Below are positions 45,387-54,595 of a stretch of DNA of 64,000 nucleotides, in pieces. Positions within the stretch are counted from its first letter, which is position 1. Each line of letters begins with the position of its first letter. This DNA comes from WRHT01 sp031550525 (lineage in GTDB: Bacteria; Desulfobacterota; Desulfovibrionia; Desulfovibrionales; Desulfovibrionaceae): assembly GCA_031550525.1 (NCBI GenBank), contig JAVBON010000004.1, positions 124,001-188,000 on the forward strand. Direction: 5' to 3'. The notes under the pieces are model-generated. The model searched no databases. It saw only the letters and a list, made by a program, of their open reading frames with translations, and was not told where the DNA came from. The translations under genes and the position numbers were made by a program.

Positions 45387-46988
45387 TTACCGCCCCGGAA
45401 TAATCGGCTCGGAGCCTGAGGCGCGGGCCTCTATTCTGTGGTTTATCACAAAGCTGCCGCCGGAGGATATTTCCTTTTCCCAAAAGTAATAATCGTGTTT
45501 TTCCTGTGCCTTGGGGGTGGAATCCACCTTCAGCTTTATGGAGGCGTCGCGTATTTTGGGCATGGGGTCTTCCACACGTACTTTTACGTTGCGGTTGCGC
45601 ATGTTTTTGGCGGTAATTTCCCAATGCCAGTTATAGGTATTGGTTTTAAGTATGAAACGCTCTTCGCCCTTCATGCTTACAAGATCGCGCATTTCAACGC
45701 TTACCATGTCGTCTTTGCCGAAGTAGAGATAAAGCTCGTTGGTGTTGGCGGAAAAACCAGTGGAATGGCCAGCCAGGCGGTTATCTACAATAAATATGGC
45801 TTCGCCGCGCGGCAGTTCAACCGGCGCGTCAAGCTCCACCAAAGCGGTAAGGTAGGCGTATTCTTCAACGCTTGGCCGCAGGGTATAGAAGAAATCGCCC
45901 TTCCAGTTCTTTTGCTCCAACTCTATGCAGGCCGGATTAACGGAGGAAAGGTTCACCTTGCCTATACTCCACTCCCTATGCGTGGCAAGCTCCATGGAAA
46001 CAGGGCGCACGGCAGTATTTTGCGCAACTTCTTCCATTACCATCTCACTGTCCATCATAGGCTCGGCAGCGGCCATTTCATACATTTTCGAGCTTCTCGG
46101 GGCAGGTGGAGCCTCACGGTAAAGATGCCACGCATGCAGGTTATTTGGGGTTGTTTTGAAGTCCATGGCTTTGGTACTCAGGCTTAGCTGCACATTATTC
46201 CAATCCTGCCCGGAGTTCTGGCGTATGTTGGCCTGCTGTTTAAAGCGCACAAGCCCGCGCGCGGGGTCGGCCTCAAAGGAATAAGACGGCCACCAGGCGC
46301 AATTGAAGCTGATATATGAGTATTCGGCCTCAACCTCCACCGGATTCACGCCTTGGGGCGTGGTTCCCGCAAGGGTCACGGTAACTTCGGCCAATTGCAC
46401 GCGCTCGCCGCCAAGTGCGTTAAGCTCGTTTTGCAGGTAAGCCACAAGCTGATCAACCTTTTGCTTCTTTGCGGGCAGTTGCGCAAGTTGGCCGTAAATT
46501 TCGGGCAACTTTGCCGAAAGCGCGGCGTCAACCTTTTCCAAATCCGCGGCTTGGGGCATGTTGCTCAAATTGCTCTGCTGCGCCGCCTGGTTCTGCCACA
46601 TGGCAATTCTTGCGTTAAGCGATTTTTCCAGCCCGTCCAGTCGCGATCTTTCCAGTCTGGCCTCACGCAGTTTATTTACAAGCTGACCGCGCGCGGAGGC
46701 GGCCGGGTCGTCTTCCGGCAGCATAAGCTTGCGGCCTATGGAATTAAGCGTAAAGCCGGATACGCTCACCGTAAACCCAGCCTGCACGGATACGGAGGCG
46801 GGCAGGTAAATGTTAAAAGAATGCAGATTTGGCCCTACCTGCTGCAAGCGCACCTTTTCTTTAACCTTAAGCTCGCCCATATTGGGGGCAATTTGCACCG
46901 CGTAAGGCGCTTTAACCGTTGCCGCGTGGCCATTAGCTGGAATCATTACACACACCGCCATAAATAGAGTTAGTATTAGCCTAGGCAT
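45387..46988 (-). CDS. DUF4139 / MuiA-like exported protein
   Basis: 533 residues with a signal peptide (1-22, ending NGHA). The N-terminal DUF4140-like part (VKEKVRLQQVGPNLHSFNIY) is followed by a coiled-coil stretch (about 95-185, RLERSRLDGLEKSLNARIA). The C-terminal DUF4139 beta domain has EAEYSYISFNCAWWPSYSFE and ends PMPKIRDASIKLKVDS. The family includes mucoidy inhibitor MuiA; the molecular function is unknown. It is preceded by malQ on the same strand with a 46-base gap, which may be a unit. Confidence 0.85.
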   Translation of the reverse strand: MPRLILTLFMAVCVMIPANGHAATVKAPYAVQIAPNMGELKVKEKVRLQQVGPNLHSFNIYLPASVSVQAGFTVSVSGFTLNSIGRKLMLPEDDPAASARGQLVNKLREARLERSRLDGLEKSLNARIAMWQNQAAQQSNLSNMPQAADLEKVDAALSAKLPEIYGQLAQLPAKKQKVDQLVAYLQNELNALGGERVQLAEVTVTLAGTTPQGVNPVEVEAEYSYISFNCAWWPSYSFEADPARGLVRFKQQANIRQNSGQDWNNVQLSLSTKAMDFKTTPNNLHAWHLYREAPPAPRSSKMYEMAAAEPMMDSEMVMEEVAQNTAVRPVSMELATHREWSIGKVNLSSVNPACIELEQKNWKGDFFYTLRPSVEEYAYLTALVELDAPVELPRGEAIFIVDNRLAGHSTGFSANTNELYLYFGKDDMVSVEMRDLVSMKGEERFILKTNTYNWHWEITAKNMRNRNVKVRVEDPMPKIRDASIKLKVDSTPKAQEKHDYYFWEKEISSGGSFVINHRIEARASGSEPIIPGR

Positions 46989-47034
46989 ATTTAATCACCA
47001 TATTTGAACGCGTTGCGCCAATTACAGGTTAAAA

Positions 47035-48600
47035 TCAGTCGTTATCTTCCGCAAGCCTGCCGTATATTCGGCATAAGTCATAAAAACAGGAAAAAACACT
47101 TGGCACGGGCGCGGCGCATGGGCTGGCGGCTGACACCCAACCGGACTGGTCCGCAAGACGCCATTCCCAGTTGCCCTTTGCTACAGATGGCGTATTCATG
47201 CGGCCTGTTTCGCCAAGGCCAAGCACGTCTTGCATGGGAATAACCGCCAGATTGGCCTGACTGCCCAAAGCCAGACGCAACATCGCATCCAGGGCCTCAT
47301 CCGGGCCAAGGTTCCGCCCTACATAATTACAAAGGTTTTTCTTTTCTTCGTGCTGTGCGCAACAATACCAATGCAAAGTAGTAGTGTTGTCGTGCGTGCC
47401 GGTGTACACCACGCTGTTGCGCGGGTGGCGAAAAGGGGCATCAGGATTACGGGCCGGAGTGTGCCCGCCAAAGCCGAATTGCAACACCTTCATGCCGGGC
47501 AGGCTGAATTCCGCCATTAGCGCGCGCACGTCATCGGTAATCACGCCAAGGTCTTCGGCAATTATGGGGAGTTCCCGCCCAAAATGCGCCTGCACGGCGC
47601 TAAAAAACTCCCGCCCCGGCGCTGGAACCCATTGGCCTTTAACGGCGGTTTCTTCTTCCGCCGGTATTTCCCAATAGCCGCAAAAACCGCGAAAATGATC
47701 CAGCCGCACAATATCGGCAATAAGCAAATTATGCTCCAGCCGTTTTATCCACCAGGCAAAACCGTCCTTGCGCATTACATCCCAGCGGTATACGGGGTTG
47801 CCCCAACGTTGTCCGGTTGCGCTGAAATAATCCGGCGGAACTCCGGCCACGGTTACGGGTAGGCCCTTGTCGTCAAGCCGGAAAAGCTCCGGCGCGGACC
47901 ATACGTCGGCACTGTCGTGGGTGACGTAAATGGGCATATCGCCCACAAGCGAGATGCCCAGTTTTTTACAAAAAGTGTGCAGGCGTTGCCATTGGCTGAA
48001 AAAAAGATACTGCACAAACTTGTGCTTAAGTATGTTGCGCCGGTATTGCTCAGCCCATCTGCCCAAAGCTTGCGGTTTGCGCCATTTAAGCTCATCAGGC
48101 CAATCAACCCAACTTTTTCCGCCATGTTGCTCTTTTATGGATAAAAACATGGCATAGCCGTCAAGCCAGTAAGCATGGGCGGCGCAAAACTCTTCAAAAT
48201 TCTTGTCGTGGCACAGGCTGGGAAAGCCCCGCTCGAACGCCGCATTCAATATGGCGGAGCGCTGTTTGTAAACAGACGGGTAATCGACCATGCATGGTTT
48301 AAGACCGCCGCAATACAGGCAGTGGGCGTTTTCAACATCCGCAGGCGATATGTAGCCGCTTTCGCACAAAAATTCCGGGCTGATGAACAACGGGTTGCCC
48401 GCAAAGGCCGAAGGGCTGGAGTAAGGCGAGTTGCCGATAAACTCTGAAATTGGGGTAAGGGGCAAAAACTGCCAGCAGCTTATGCCAGACGCGGCCAAAG
48501 TTGCCGCAAAGTCGTGCGCGGCCGGACCCAAATCTCCAATACCGTAAGCCGATGGCAATGATGAAATGTGCAATAAAATGCCGCAACTTCTGCGCTGCAT
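47035..48600 (-). CDS. malQ: 4-alpha-glucanotransferase
   Basis: 521-residue GH77 amylomaltase that transfers alpha-1,4-glucan segments during glycogen or maltodextrin turnover. The N-terminal RSCGILLHISSLPSAYGIGD and NSPYSSPSAFAGNPLFI are family marks. The nucleophile lies in IVRLDHFRGF (about 296), the acid in IIAEDLGVIT (about 345), and TGTHDNTT follows near 400. The start used is MQRRSCG, after GGGGG at 7 bases; an in-frame codon nine residues earlier has weaker support. Cytoplasmic. Confidence 0.94.
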   Translation of the reverse strand: MQRRSCGILLHISSLPSAYGIGDLGPAAHDFAATLAASGISCWQFLPLTPISEFIGNSPYSSPSAFAGNPLFISPEFLCESGYISPADVENAHCLYCGGLKPCMVDYPSVYKQRSAILNAAFERGFPSLCHDKNFEEFCAAHAYWLDGYAMFLSIKEQHGGKSWVDWPDELKWRKPQALGRWAEQYRRNILKHKFVQYLFFSQWQRLHTFCKKLGISLVGDMPIYVTHDSADVWSAPELFRLDDKGLPVTVAGVPPDYFSATGQRWGNPVYRWDVMRKDGFAWWIKRLEHNLLIADIVRLDHFRGFCGYWEIPAEEETAVKGQWVPAPGREFFSAVQAHFGRELPIIAEDLGVITDDVRALMAEFSLPGMKVLQFGFGGHTPARNPDAPFRHPRNSVVYTGTHDNTTTLHWYCCAQHEEKKNLCNYVGRNLGPDEALDAMLRLALGSQANLAVIPMQDVLGLGETGRMNTPSVAKGNWEWRLADQSGWVSAASPCAAPVPSVFSCFYDLCRIYGRLAEDND

Positions 48601-48895
48601 ATGGTTACCCCCAAACAAGCCCGGCAAAAAAACGCAAACCGCGCATGACGCATTGCGCCAGGACTATGTTGAAAATGCGCGTCGCTCAAAACTTGCCTTA
48701 ATGCGGCGGCTTTTGCAACTGCTTATTGTGTAGCCGCCCGGCAGTCGCGGCCTGGCTCCATACCGTTTCAGACCACATCAACCAAGCCGATATATATTTG
48801 TATAAACCGCATCGCGGTCTGAACCACCCTGAGCGCCAGGCAACAAAAACTCCAATTATGATATGGCTTGCAATACGTTGAATATTGCCAAGGCG
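48601..48895. other. Divergent intergenic region, no gene seen
   Basis: The gap between malQ and the kinase gene holds no credible open frame. Promoters for both directions should be here but no clear boxes were found. Confidence 0.45.
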
Positions 48896-48916
48896 GCAGC
48901 ATTAATGTAATGCTGC
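48896..48916 (+). promoter_or_regulatory. 21-bp perfect palindrome before the kinase ribosome-binding site
   Basis: GCAGCATTA and TAATGCTGC flank a 3-base ATG spacer. It ends 4 bases before CGGAGG of the next gene. It could be an operator or an mRNA hairpin affecting translation. Confidence 0.45.
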
Positions 48917-48931
48917 AATTCGGAGGCATAT

Positions 48932-49504
48932 ATGCAAACATCAGCCAGCAAGCCAGATAGCGGCGCGCATGCCGCGCAACCACTGCCGGAAGACAAATGT
49001 GTGAGCATTATAGGCATGGCGGCGGCGGGAAAAAGTAAAATGGGGGCCGAGCTGGCCCGGCTTATGGACTGGGCGCATGTTGATTCGGACCATCTTATTG
49101 AATCGGCCTACGGCGCGCCTTTGCAGCATATTACCGATGCCATGAGCAAAGAAGAATTTTTGGATTTGGAAGCCAAGGTTATTCAAAACATTCGCCTGGC
49201 GCATTGTGTAATCTCCACCGGGGGCAGCGTTGTTTACCGCGAGCAGGCCATGCTGCGGCTTAAAGAGCTGGGGCCGGTGCTTTATATTGACGTGCCTCTT
49301 CCCATAATCTTGGAGCGCATTGCCCGCAAGCCGGACAGAGGCTTGGCCATAGCGCCGGGGCAAACCATTGAAGACCTGTTTAACGAGCGTAAGCTGCTGT
49401 ACGAGAAATATGCCGATTTAAGAATAGCCGGAGGCAACAACCCAGTTACGGACTATGCCCTTGAGGCCCTTGAGGCGGTGCGCGGCTTTTTCAGGCAGAC
49501 ATGA
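48932..49504 (+). CDS. Shikimate-kinase-fold kinase, possibly homoserine kinase
   Basis: 190-residue P-loop kinase. Walker A GMAAAGKS (about 28-35), HVDSDHLIE (about 49), STGGSVVYRE (about 95) and a lid-like RKPDRGLA (about 132) follow shikimate-kinase order. However, the FRxxE motif whose arginine binds shikimate reads EEFLDLEAK here, and the GGG turn is GGS. This suggests another small hydroxylated substrate. From memory, a shikimate-kinase-like protein was assigned as homoserine kinase in Desulfovibrio; this could be its counterpart. CGGAGG precedes the ATG. It overlaps the next gene by 4 bases. Confidence 0.8.
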   Translation: MQTSASKPDSGAHAAQPLPEDKCVSIIGMAAAGKSKMGAELARLMDWAHVDSDHLIESAYGAPLQHITDAMSKEEFLDLEAKVIQNIRLAHCVISTGGSVVYREQAMLRLKELGPVLYIDVPLPIILERIARKPDRGLAIAPGQTIEDLFNERKLLYEKYADLRIAGGNNPVTDYALEALEAVRGFFRQT

Positions 49505-50427
49505 TGCGGCTTTTTCCGTGGTGGTTCAAACTGCCGCAAGGCATACGCGGCGGCATGCTGATTTTTCTGGGGGCCGTAAGCATCAGCTTCGGGCCCATCA
49601 TAATAACAATGGTTGATGCAGGGGCCACCGCCTCGGCTTTTTACCGCATGTTTTTCGGCGGTATTGTTCTGTTGTTGGCGGCACTGCTAAAACGCTGCCC
49701 CCTGCGCCCAAGCCTGCCCGCTTTTATTGCCATAATTCTGGCCGGCGCGGCCTTTTGCGGCGATCTGTTTTTCTGGCATCGCTCAATCTTGCTGGTTGGG
49801 CCGGGTTTATCCACCATTCTCGCCAATTTTCAGGTTTTTGTGCTGGCCATAGCCGGTATTCTGTTTTTTGGCGAAAAAGCGTCCATCCGCGTGTTCGGCG
49901 CCATAGTGCTGGCTCTGATAGGTTTGGTGATGCTGCTGGAAGTGGACCTGCGCAGCCTACCGCCGGGCCTGTTCATGGGCATTGTCTACGGCCTTGTTAC
50001 CTCACTTTTTCTCTCCTGCTACGTGCTTTTGCTCCGGCACAGCCGCCGCGTGGCCGTGCCTTTGCCATTGCTCGCCAACATGGCCTGGGTGTCTTTTGCC
50101 TGCGCTGTTTTTCTCGCTACTCTGCTGTTGCTGGAAGGCGGCAGTTTTGCCCTTGCGAGCGCCTCGGATGCAGGTTTTTTAATTTTATACGGCATCGGCT
50201 GCCAGGCAATAGGCTGGCTTATGGTTTCCGCCGGACTACCCTACCTACCGCCTGGCAAAGGAGGGTTACTGTTTATGGCTGAGCCGTTATTCGCCTTTGT
50301 ATGGGATGTGCTGTTGCTGGGCAGGCCAACAGGAATTGCAGGCTATGGCGGCGCACTGCTTACCATTTTTGCAATTTACCTCTGCTTTTCCGGCGGCAGG
50401 CCAAAAGGCAAGCAGGGCATTGCGTAA
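49501..50427 (+). CDS. EamA/DMT family transporter
   Basis: 308 residues and ten predicted helices in two EamA repeats (about 18-150 and 160-295). DAGATASAFYRMFFGG and GPGLSTILANFQVFVLAI in the first repeat, and YLPPGKGGLLFMAEPLFAFVWD (read as YLPPGKGGLLFM and AEPLFAFVWD) in the second, match drug/metabolite exporters. The ATGA overlap with the kinase gene indicates coupling, perhaps export of an amino acid or metabolite linked to that enzyme. The substrate is unknown. Confidence 0.88.
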   Translation: MMRLFPWWFKLPQGIRGGMLIFLGAVSISFGPIIITMVDAGATASAFYRMFFGGIVLLLAALLKRCPLRPSLPAFIAIILAGAAFCGDLFFWHRSILLVGPGLSTILANFQVFVLAIAGILFFGEKASIRVFGAIVLALIGLVMLLEVDLRSLPPGLFMGIVYGLVTSLFLSCYVLLLRHSRRVAVPLPLLANMAWVSFACAVFLATLLLLEGGSFALASASDAGFLILYGIGCQAIGWLMVSAGLPYLPPGKGGLLFMAEPLFAFVWDVLLLGRPTGIAGYGGALLTIFAIYLCFSGGRPKGKQGIA

Positions 50428-50514
50428 AACAACATTTTGGTTATAAGCAATAGAAATGGTGCAAACTATAATTTTTTGCGCTATATGAAGGTAACACTTT
50501 AATAAGAGGTTAAC

Positions 50515-51474
50515 ATGCTTGGCGACTATTCCATATATAGCGTAATATTGTTCTGCGCCATGGTAGTGGTATGTTTGGTTGTGGACCTGAAGGCCCACAA
50601 GGCGGATGAGGTTATATCCGCAAAAAGCGCCGGGTTGTGGACTTTGTTCTGGGTTATGCTGGCCCTGGCCTTTAGCGGTTATGTATGGGCCTCGCACGGC
50701 GCTACGGACTTTTCTCTGTTCATTTCAGGTTATCTGTTGGAAAAATCGTTATCCGTGGACAACCTGTTTGTGATGATGGCCATATTCACGGCCTTCAGCG
50801 TGCCGGACAAATACCAGCACCGTGTTTTATACTATGGCATTCTGGGCGCGCTTATACTGCGCCTGATCTTTGTGGCCCTTGGCACTGCCCTGTTGCAATC
50901 TTTCGCCTGGATGGCCCTGCTCTTCAGCGTATTCATACTGTGGTCGGCCTGGAAAATGTGGTCTTCAATGCACAGCGGGCATGAGCAGCTTGACGACTAT
51001 GCCAACCACTGGTCGGTACGCATGACCAGAAAGGTGTTTCCTGTTTACCCACGCCTTTCCGGCCATTGCTTTTTTGTTAAGGATAACGCCCGTTGGGCGG
51101 TTACTCCGCTTTTTCTCTGCCTCGTAACCATAGAATTTGCTGACGTCATGTTTGCCTTTGACAGCGTGCCCGCCATAATAGCCATAACCCAAAAGCCATT
51201 TCTGGTTTACACCAGCAATATATTCGCCATTCTTGGTTTGCGCTCCATGTTCTTTTTTCTGGCGGCGGCCAAGCGCTACTTGGTGCATCTGGAAAAAGCA
51301 GTTATCATAATACTGGTATACATAGGCGTAAAAATGGCCGTGCAGTATTTCGGATTCCATATACACCACCTGATCAGCCTGGCAGTGGTATTGGGCCTGC
51401 TTTGCCTCGGCGTGCTGGCGTCTTTTGCCTTCCCTATAAAAAACGGCAATGGCGGAGGTCACCCCAAAGATTAG
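50515..51474 (+). CDS. TerC family integral membrane protein
   Basis: 319 residues and about nine helices. The two acidic family motifs are EKSLSVDNLFVMM (about 76) and the FADVMFAFDSVPAI segment (about 208). Related Alx/TerC proteins move manganese or other metal ions across the inner membrane. AGAGG lies 5 bases before the ATG. No yybP-ykoY-type leader is recognisable in the 87-base gap upstream. A bidirectional hairpin lies about 200 bases downstream. Confidence 0.92.
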   Translation: MLGDYSIYSVILFCAMVVVCLVVDLKAHKADEVISAKSAGLWTLFWVMLALAFSGYVWASHGATDFSLFISGYLLEKSLSVDNLFVMMAIFTAFSVPDKYQHRVLYYGILGALILRLIFVALGTALLQSFAWMALLFSVFILWSAWKMWSSMHSGHEQLDDYANHWSVRMTRKVFPVYPRLSGHCFFVKDNARWAVTPLFLCLVTIEFADVMFAFDSVPAIIAITQKPFLVYTSNIFAILGLRSMFFFLAAAKRYLVHLEKAVIIILVYIGVKMAVQYFGFHIHHLISLAVVLGLLCLGVLASFAFPIKNGNGGGHPKD

Positions 51475-51669
51475 TGTATCGCCAACTTAACAGTAGGCAA
51501 AAGGGCAGCGGCATAGTAAGGCAGATTTACCAAATTCAGGCCGTTCAGCCCCAAAAGCTGGGCCCATATTACCAAAGCTCGAAGTGCATGGCCAAATAGT
51601 TAAATGGAGGCAGGCCTCGATCTTTGCCCACTTTATCGCAACCTTGATAAGAAACAGTCTGCAATAAGC
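51475..51669. other. Intergenic region after terC, nothing distinct
   Basis: No convincing gene. A minus-strand open frame here lacks a ribosome-binding site and crosses both terminators. Confidence 0.5.
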
Positions 51670-51706
51670 AAAAATGCGCGTGCCAATTAAAGCCACGCGC
51701 ATTTTT
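51670..51706 (+). terminator. Terminator between terC and the ATP synthase operon
   Basis: AAAATGCGCGTG and CACGCGCATTTT form a perfect 12-bp stem with an 11-base loop and T-rich sequence after it. The A run on the other side allows function in both directions. Confidence 0.75.
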
Positions 51707-51794
51707 ATTTTAATATGCCGTGAGTTTCGGGCAGCCAAGTTTAGCGGCAACGAAGTTATGAAAAGCAATGGTGTTACTGTAGCGCTCCTCATAT

Positions 51795-51824
51795 AAAAAG
51801 CGGTTCAGACTAGGTCTGAACCGC
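51795..51824 (-). terminator. Terminator of the ATP synthase operon
   Basis: GCGGTTCAGA and TCTGAACCGC form a perfect 10-bp stem with a 5-base loop, followed by TTTTTA on the minus strand, 26 bases after atpC. Confidence 0.9.
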
Positions 51825-51849
51825 CTCATATAATGCAATTATGTCTGTT

Positions 51850-52254
51850 TTAACGCGATGTGTAAATGTTGAGGCGGGTCATGGCACGTTGAAGGGCCAA
51901 ATGCGCGCGCTCATCATTAAGGTTTTCGGCGCGCTTTTGCAGGCGCTCTTCCGCTCTTTTCTTGGCTTCCTGAGCTCTGGCCGCATCAATATTCTCGGCC
52001 AGCTCGGCGGATTCGGCAAGCACGGTAACCTTGTTATCGGAAACCTCGGCAAAGCCGCCGCCAACAAAGGCATTATGCCGTTTACCATTTGCGGTGTATG
52101 ACAATTTGCCTATGGTCAAAGCCACCAGCAACGGAATATGGCCCGGCAACACGCCGAACTCGCCTTCCACCCCAGGAGCGCTCACATAGTCCACCTGTTC
52201 GCTCATAACAATCTTGTCAGGGGTGACAATGTCAAGCTGGAGGGATTTTTCCAT
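51850..52254 (-). CDS. atpC: ATP synthase F1 epsilon subunit
   Basis: 134-residue rotor subunit that couples and regulates F1. The N-terminal beta-sandwich has LQLDIVTPDKIVMSEQVDYV and GVLPGHIPLLVAL. The C-terminal two-helix domain contains ARAQEAKKRAEERLQKRAEN. AGGAG lies 5 bases before the ATG, which is 8 bases after the atpD stop. Last gene of the operon. Confidence 0.96.
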   Translation of the reverse strand: MEKSLQLDIVTPDKIVMSEQVDYVSAPGVEGEFGVLPGHIPLLVALTIGKLSYTANGKRHNAFVGGGFAEVSDNKVTVLAESAELAENIDAARAQEAKKRAEERLQKRAENLNDERAHLALQRAMTRLNIYTSR

Positions 52255-52262
52255 AACCGCTC

Positions 52263-53681
52263 CTATTGCTCGGAAGCTTTACGGGCGTTGTACTTTTCCA
52301 GCGCCATTTCAATGCCGCCCACCATGTAGAAGTCGGTTTCCGCAAGGTGGTCGAACTCTCCGCTCAAAATGCCGCGGAAAGCCTTAACAGTATCTTCCAG
52401 CTTCACATACTGGCCCGGAGTGCCGGTAAACACTTCCGCCACGTGGAAAGGCTGCGACAGGAAACGTTGAATACGGCGGGCGCGGGCAACGGTAAGCTTA
52501 TCTTCGTCAGACAGTTCGTCCATACCCAAAATGGCTATAATATCCTGCAGGTCGTTATACTTTTGCAGCACCTGCTGCACTTCGCGCGCTACGGAGTAGT
52601 GCTCGTCGCCCACAACCAGCGGGTCGAGTATGCGCGAGGTGGAGTCCAGCGGGTCCACGGCGGGGTAGATGCCAAGTTCCGCGATCTGACGGGAAAGAAC
52701 CAGCGTTCCGTCAAGGTGCGAGAAGGTGGTAGCCGGGGCCGGGTCGGTCAAGTCGTCAGCAGGCACGTAAACGGCCTGCACCGAGGTGATGGAACCGGAC
52801 TGGGTGGAGGTAATACGCTCCTGCAAGCCGCCAAGGTCGGTGCCCAGAGTGGGCTGGTAACCCACCGCCGAAGGCATGCGGCCCAAAAGCGCGGAAACTT
52901 CGGAACCGGCCTGGGTAAAGCGGAATATATTGTCTACAAAGAGAAGCACGTCCTGGTGCTCTTCGTCACGGAAGTATTCCGCGCAAGTAAGAGCGGTGAG
53001 GGCCACGCGCGAACGGGCTCCTGGGGGTTCGTTCATCTGGCCGTACACAAGCGCGGTTTTTTCCAGCACGCCAGCTTCGGACATTTCGTTGTAAAGGTCG
53101 CGGCCTTCACGAGTACGCTCGCCAACACCGGCAAACACGGAAATACCACCGTGCTGCTTGGCGATGTTGTTGATCATTTCCATGAGAATAACGGTTTTGC
53201 CCACACCGGCGCCACCAAAGAGGCCCATTTTGCCGCCTTTGGGGAAGGGAACCAGAAGGTCCACAACCTTTATGCCGGTTTCGAGCATTTCAACTTCGGT
53301 GTTCTGCTCGGTAAAGGCCGGGGCTGGGCGGTGAATGGGCAAATACTTTTTGGTATTAATCGGGCCCATTTCATCCACGGGCTTGCCCACAACGTTAATG
53401 ATACGGCCAAGCGCGCCCTTGCCTACCGGAGCCATTATGGGGTGGCCGGTATCAACAGCTTCCATGCCGCGCACCAGACCTTCGGAGGCGTCCATGGCTA
53501 TGGTGCGCACAACGTTGTCGCCAAGGTGCTGGGCAACTTCGCAAATAAGCTCCGGAGCATCGCTGTTGTTAGGGTTTTTCAGCTCCAGGGCGTTCAGGAT
53601 ATTCGGCAGAATGCCAGCGGGGAACTCAATGTCCACCACGGCGCCGATAACCTGAACAACTCTTCCTACATTTTGACTCAT
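52263..53681 (-). CDS. atpD: ATP synthase F1 beta subunit
   Basis: 472-residue catalytic subunit. Walker A GGAGVGKT (about 150), GERTREG (about 184), the ALVYGQMNEPPGARSRVALT stretch containing the catalytic glutamate region, and LLFVDNIFRFTQAGSEVSAL are all intact. The length is normal. It follows atpG by 17 bases. Confidence 0.98.
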   Translation of the reverse strand: MSQNVGRVVQVIGAVVDIEFPAGILPNILNALELKNPNNSDAPELICEVAQHLGDNVVRTIAMDASEGLVRGMEAVDTGHPIMAPVGKGALGRIINVVGKPVDEMGPINTKKYLPIHRPAPAFTEQNTEVEMLETGIKVVDLLVPFPKGGKMGLFGGAGVGKTVILMEMINNIAKQHGGISVFAGVGERTREGRDLYNEMSEAGVLEKTALVYGQMNEPPGARSRVALTALTCAEYFRDEEHQDVLLFVDNIFRFTQAGSEVSALLGRMPSAVGYQPTLGTDLGGLQERITSTQSGSITSVQAVYVPADDLTDPAPATTFSHLDGTLVLSRQIAELGIYPAVDPLDSTSRILDPLVVGDEHYSVAREVQQVLQKYNDLQDIIAILGMDELSDEDKLTVARARRIQRFLSQPFHVAEVFTGTPGQYVKLEDTVKAFRGILSGEFDHLAETDFYMVGGIEMALEKYNARKASEQ

Positions 53682-53698
53682 ATCCTGTACACTCCCTT

Positions 53699-54577
53699 CT
53701 AGCCGTTGAGCGCGTTGGCGCCGGAGACTATGTCAATCAGGTCGGTTGTAATGGCCGATTGTCTGGTTTTGTTGTAAAGCATGCTGAGAGAGGCAACAAT
53801 ATCGTCACAGTTACGGGTGGCGTTATCCATTGCCGCCATGCGAGCCGCATGCTCACTGGCCGAAGTATCCAGAAGGCCTCTGTACACCTGCACATTTATG
53901 TAGCGAGGCAGAATTTCGGCCAAAAGAGATATCACATCGGGCTCGTAAACATACTCCGCGCTATTCTGCCCGGCCGCGCTTTCTTCAACTTCCGGCGCTT
54001 TCATAGGCAGAATGGCCTGGGTTACAGGCACTTGCTTTGCAAGGCTCACAAACTCGGCATAAACCATATAAACCTGGTCCAAAGCGCCGCTGAGGTAGTC
54101 GGATATTATATCCTCACCCAGCTTGGCTGCCACCTGAAAGCTAAGCGGCTCCAAGGTGCTTTGGGCGCGCGAAGGTTGCTCGAAGCCAAGTTTTCTTATG
54201 GTGTCGCGCCCTTTACGGCCAACGTTGTAAAACTTGACGGCAATACCTTCCGCCTGCTTTTGCCTGGCCAGCTTTAAAGCGGCGCTAATAAGCCCAGCGT
54301 TGAATGCGCCGGCCAAGCCGCGATCAGAAGTAGCCAGAATAATGCCACAGGTTTTGGGCTCGGCACGCTCCTCCAGCAGCGGGTGGGCGCTGGCGTCGGC
54401 CTTGCCGGCAAGATCCTTGAGCATTTGCTGGAACTTGTCGGCGTAGGGGCGGAACTTCTCAATACGGGATTGAGCGCCGCGCAGCTTAGCCGAAGAAACC
54501 ATGTTCATGGCTCGGGTAATCTGCTTGGTCTTGTTGACCCCTACAATTTTCATTTTTACTGCTTTTAACGAAGCCAT
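53699..54577 (-). CDS. atpG: ATP synthase F1 gamma subunit
   Basis: 292-residue central shaft. The N-terminal helix KTKQITRAMNMVSSAKLRGA and the C-terminal ASEHAARMAAMDNATRNCDD pair to form the coiled coil. The Rossmann-like middle has IILATSDRGLAGAFN. GGAGG lies 5 bases before the ATG. It follows atpA by 18 bases. Confidence 0.97.
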   Translation of the reverse strand: MASLKAVKMKIVGVNKTKQITRAMNMVSSAKLRGAQSRIEKFRPYADKFQQMLKDLAGKADASAHPLLEERAEPKTCGIILATSDRGLAGAFNAGLISAALKLARQKQAEGIAVKFYNVGRKGRDTIRKLGFEQPSRAQSTLEPLSFQVAAKLGEDIISDYLSGALDQVYMVYAEFVSLAKQVPVTQAILPMKAPEVEESAAGQNSAEYVYEPDVISLLAEILPRYINVQVYRGLLDTSASEHAARMAAMDNATRNCDDIVASLSMLYNKTRQSAITTDLIDIVSGANALNG

Positions 54578-54595
54578 GTATTACCTCCGCCGGGG

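Noticed and set aside
51487..51792. 101-codon minus-strand frame between terC and atpC
   Set aside because: It crosses two strong terminator hairpins, has no ribosome-binding site and resembles nothing known.
52266..53702. Long plus-strand frame opposite atpD, and a similar one opposite atpA
   Set aside because: These arise from biased codon use in the conserved minus-strand ATP synthase genes.
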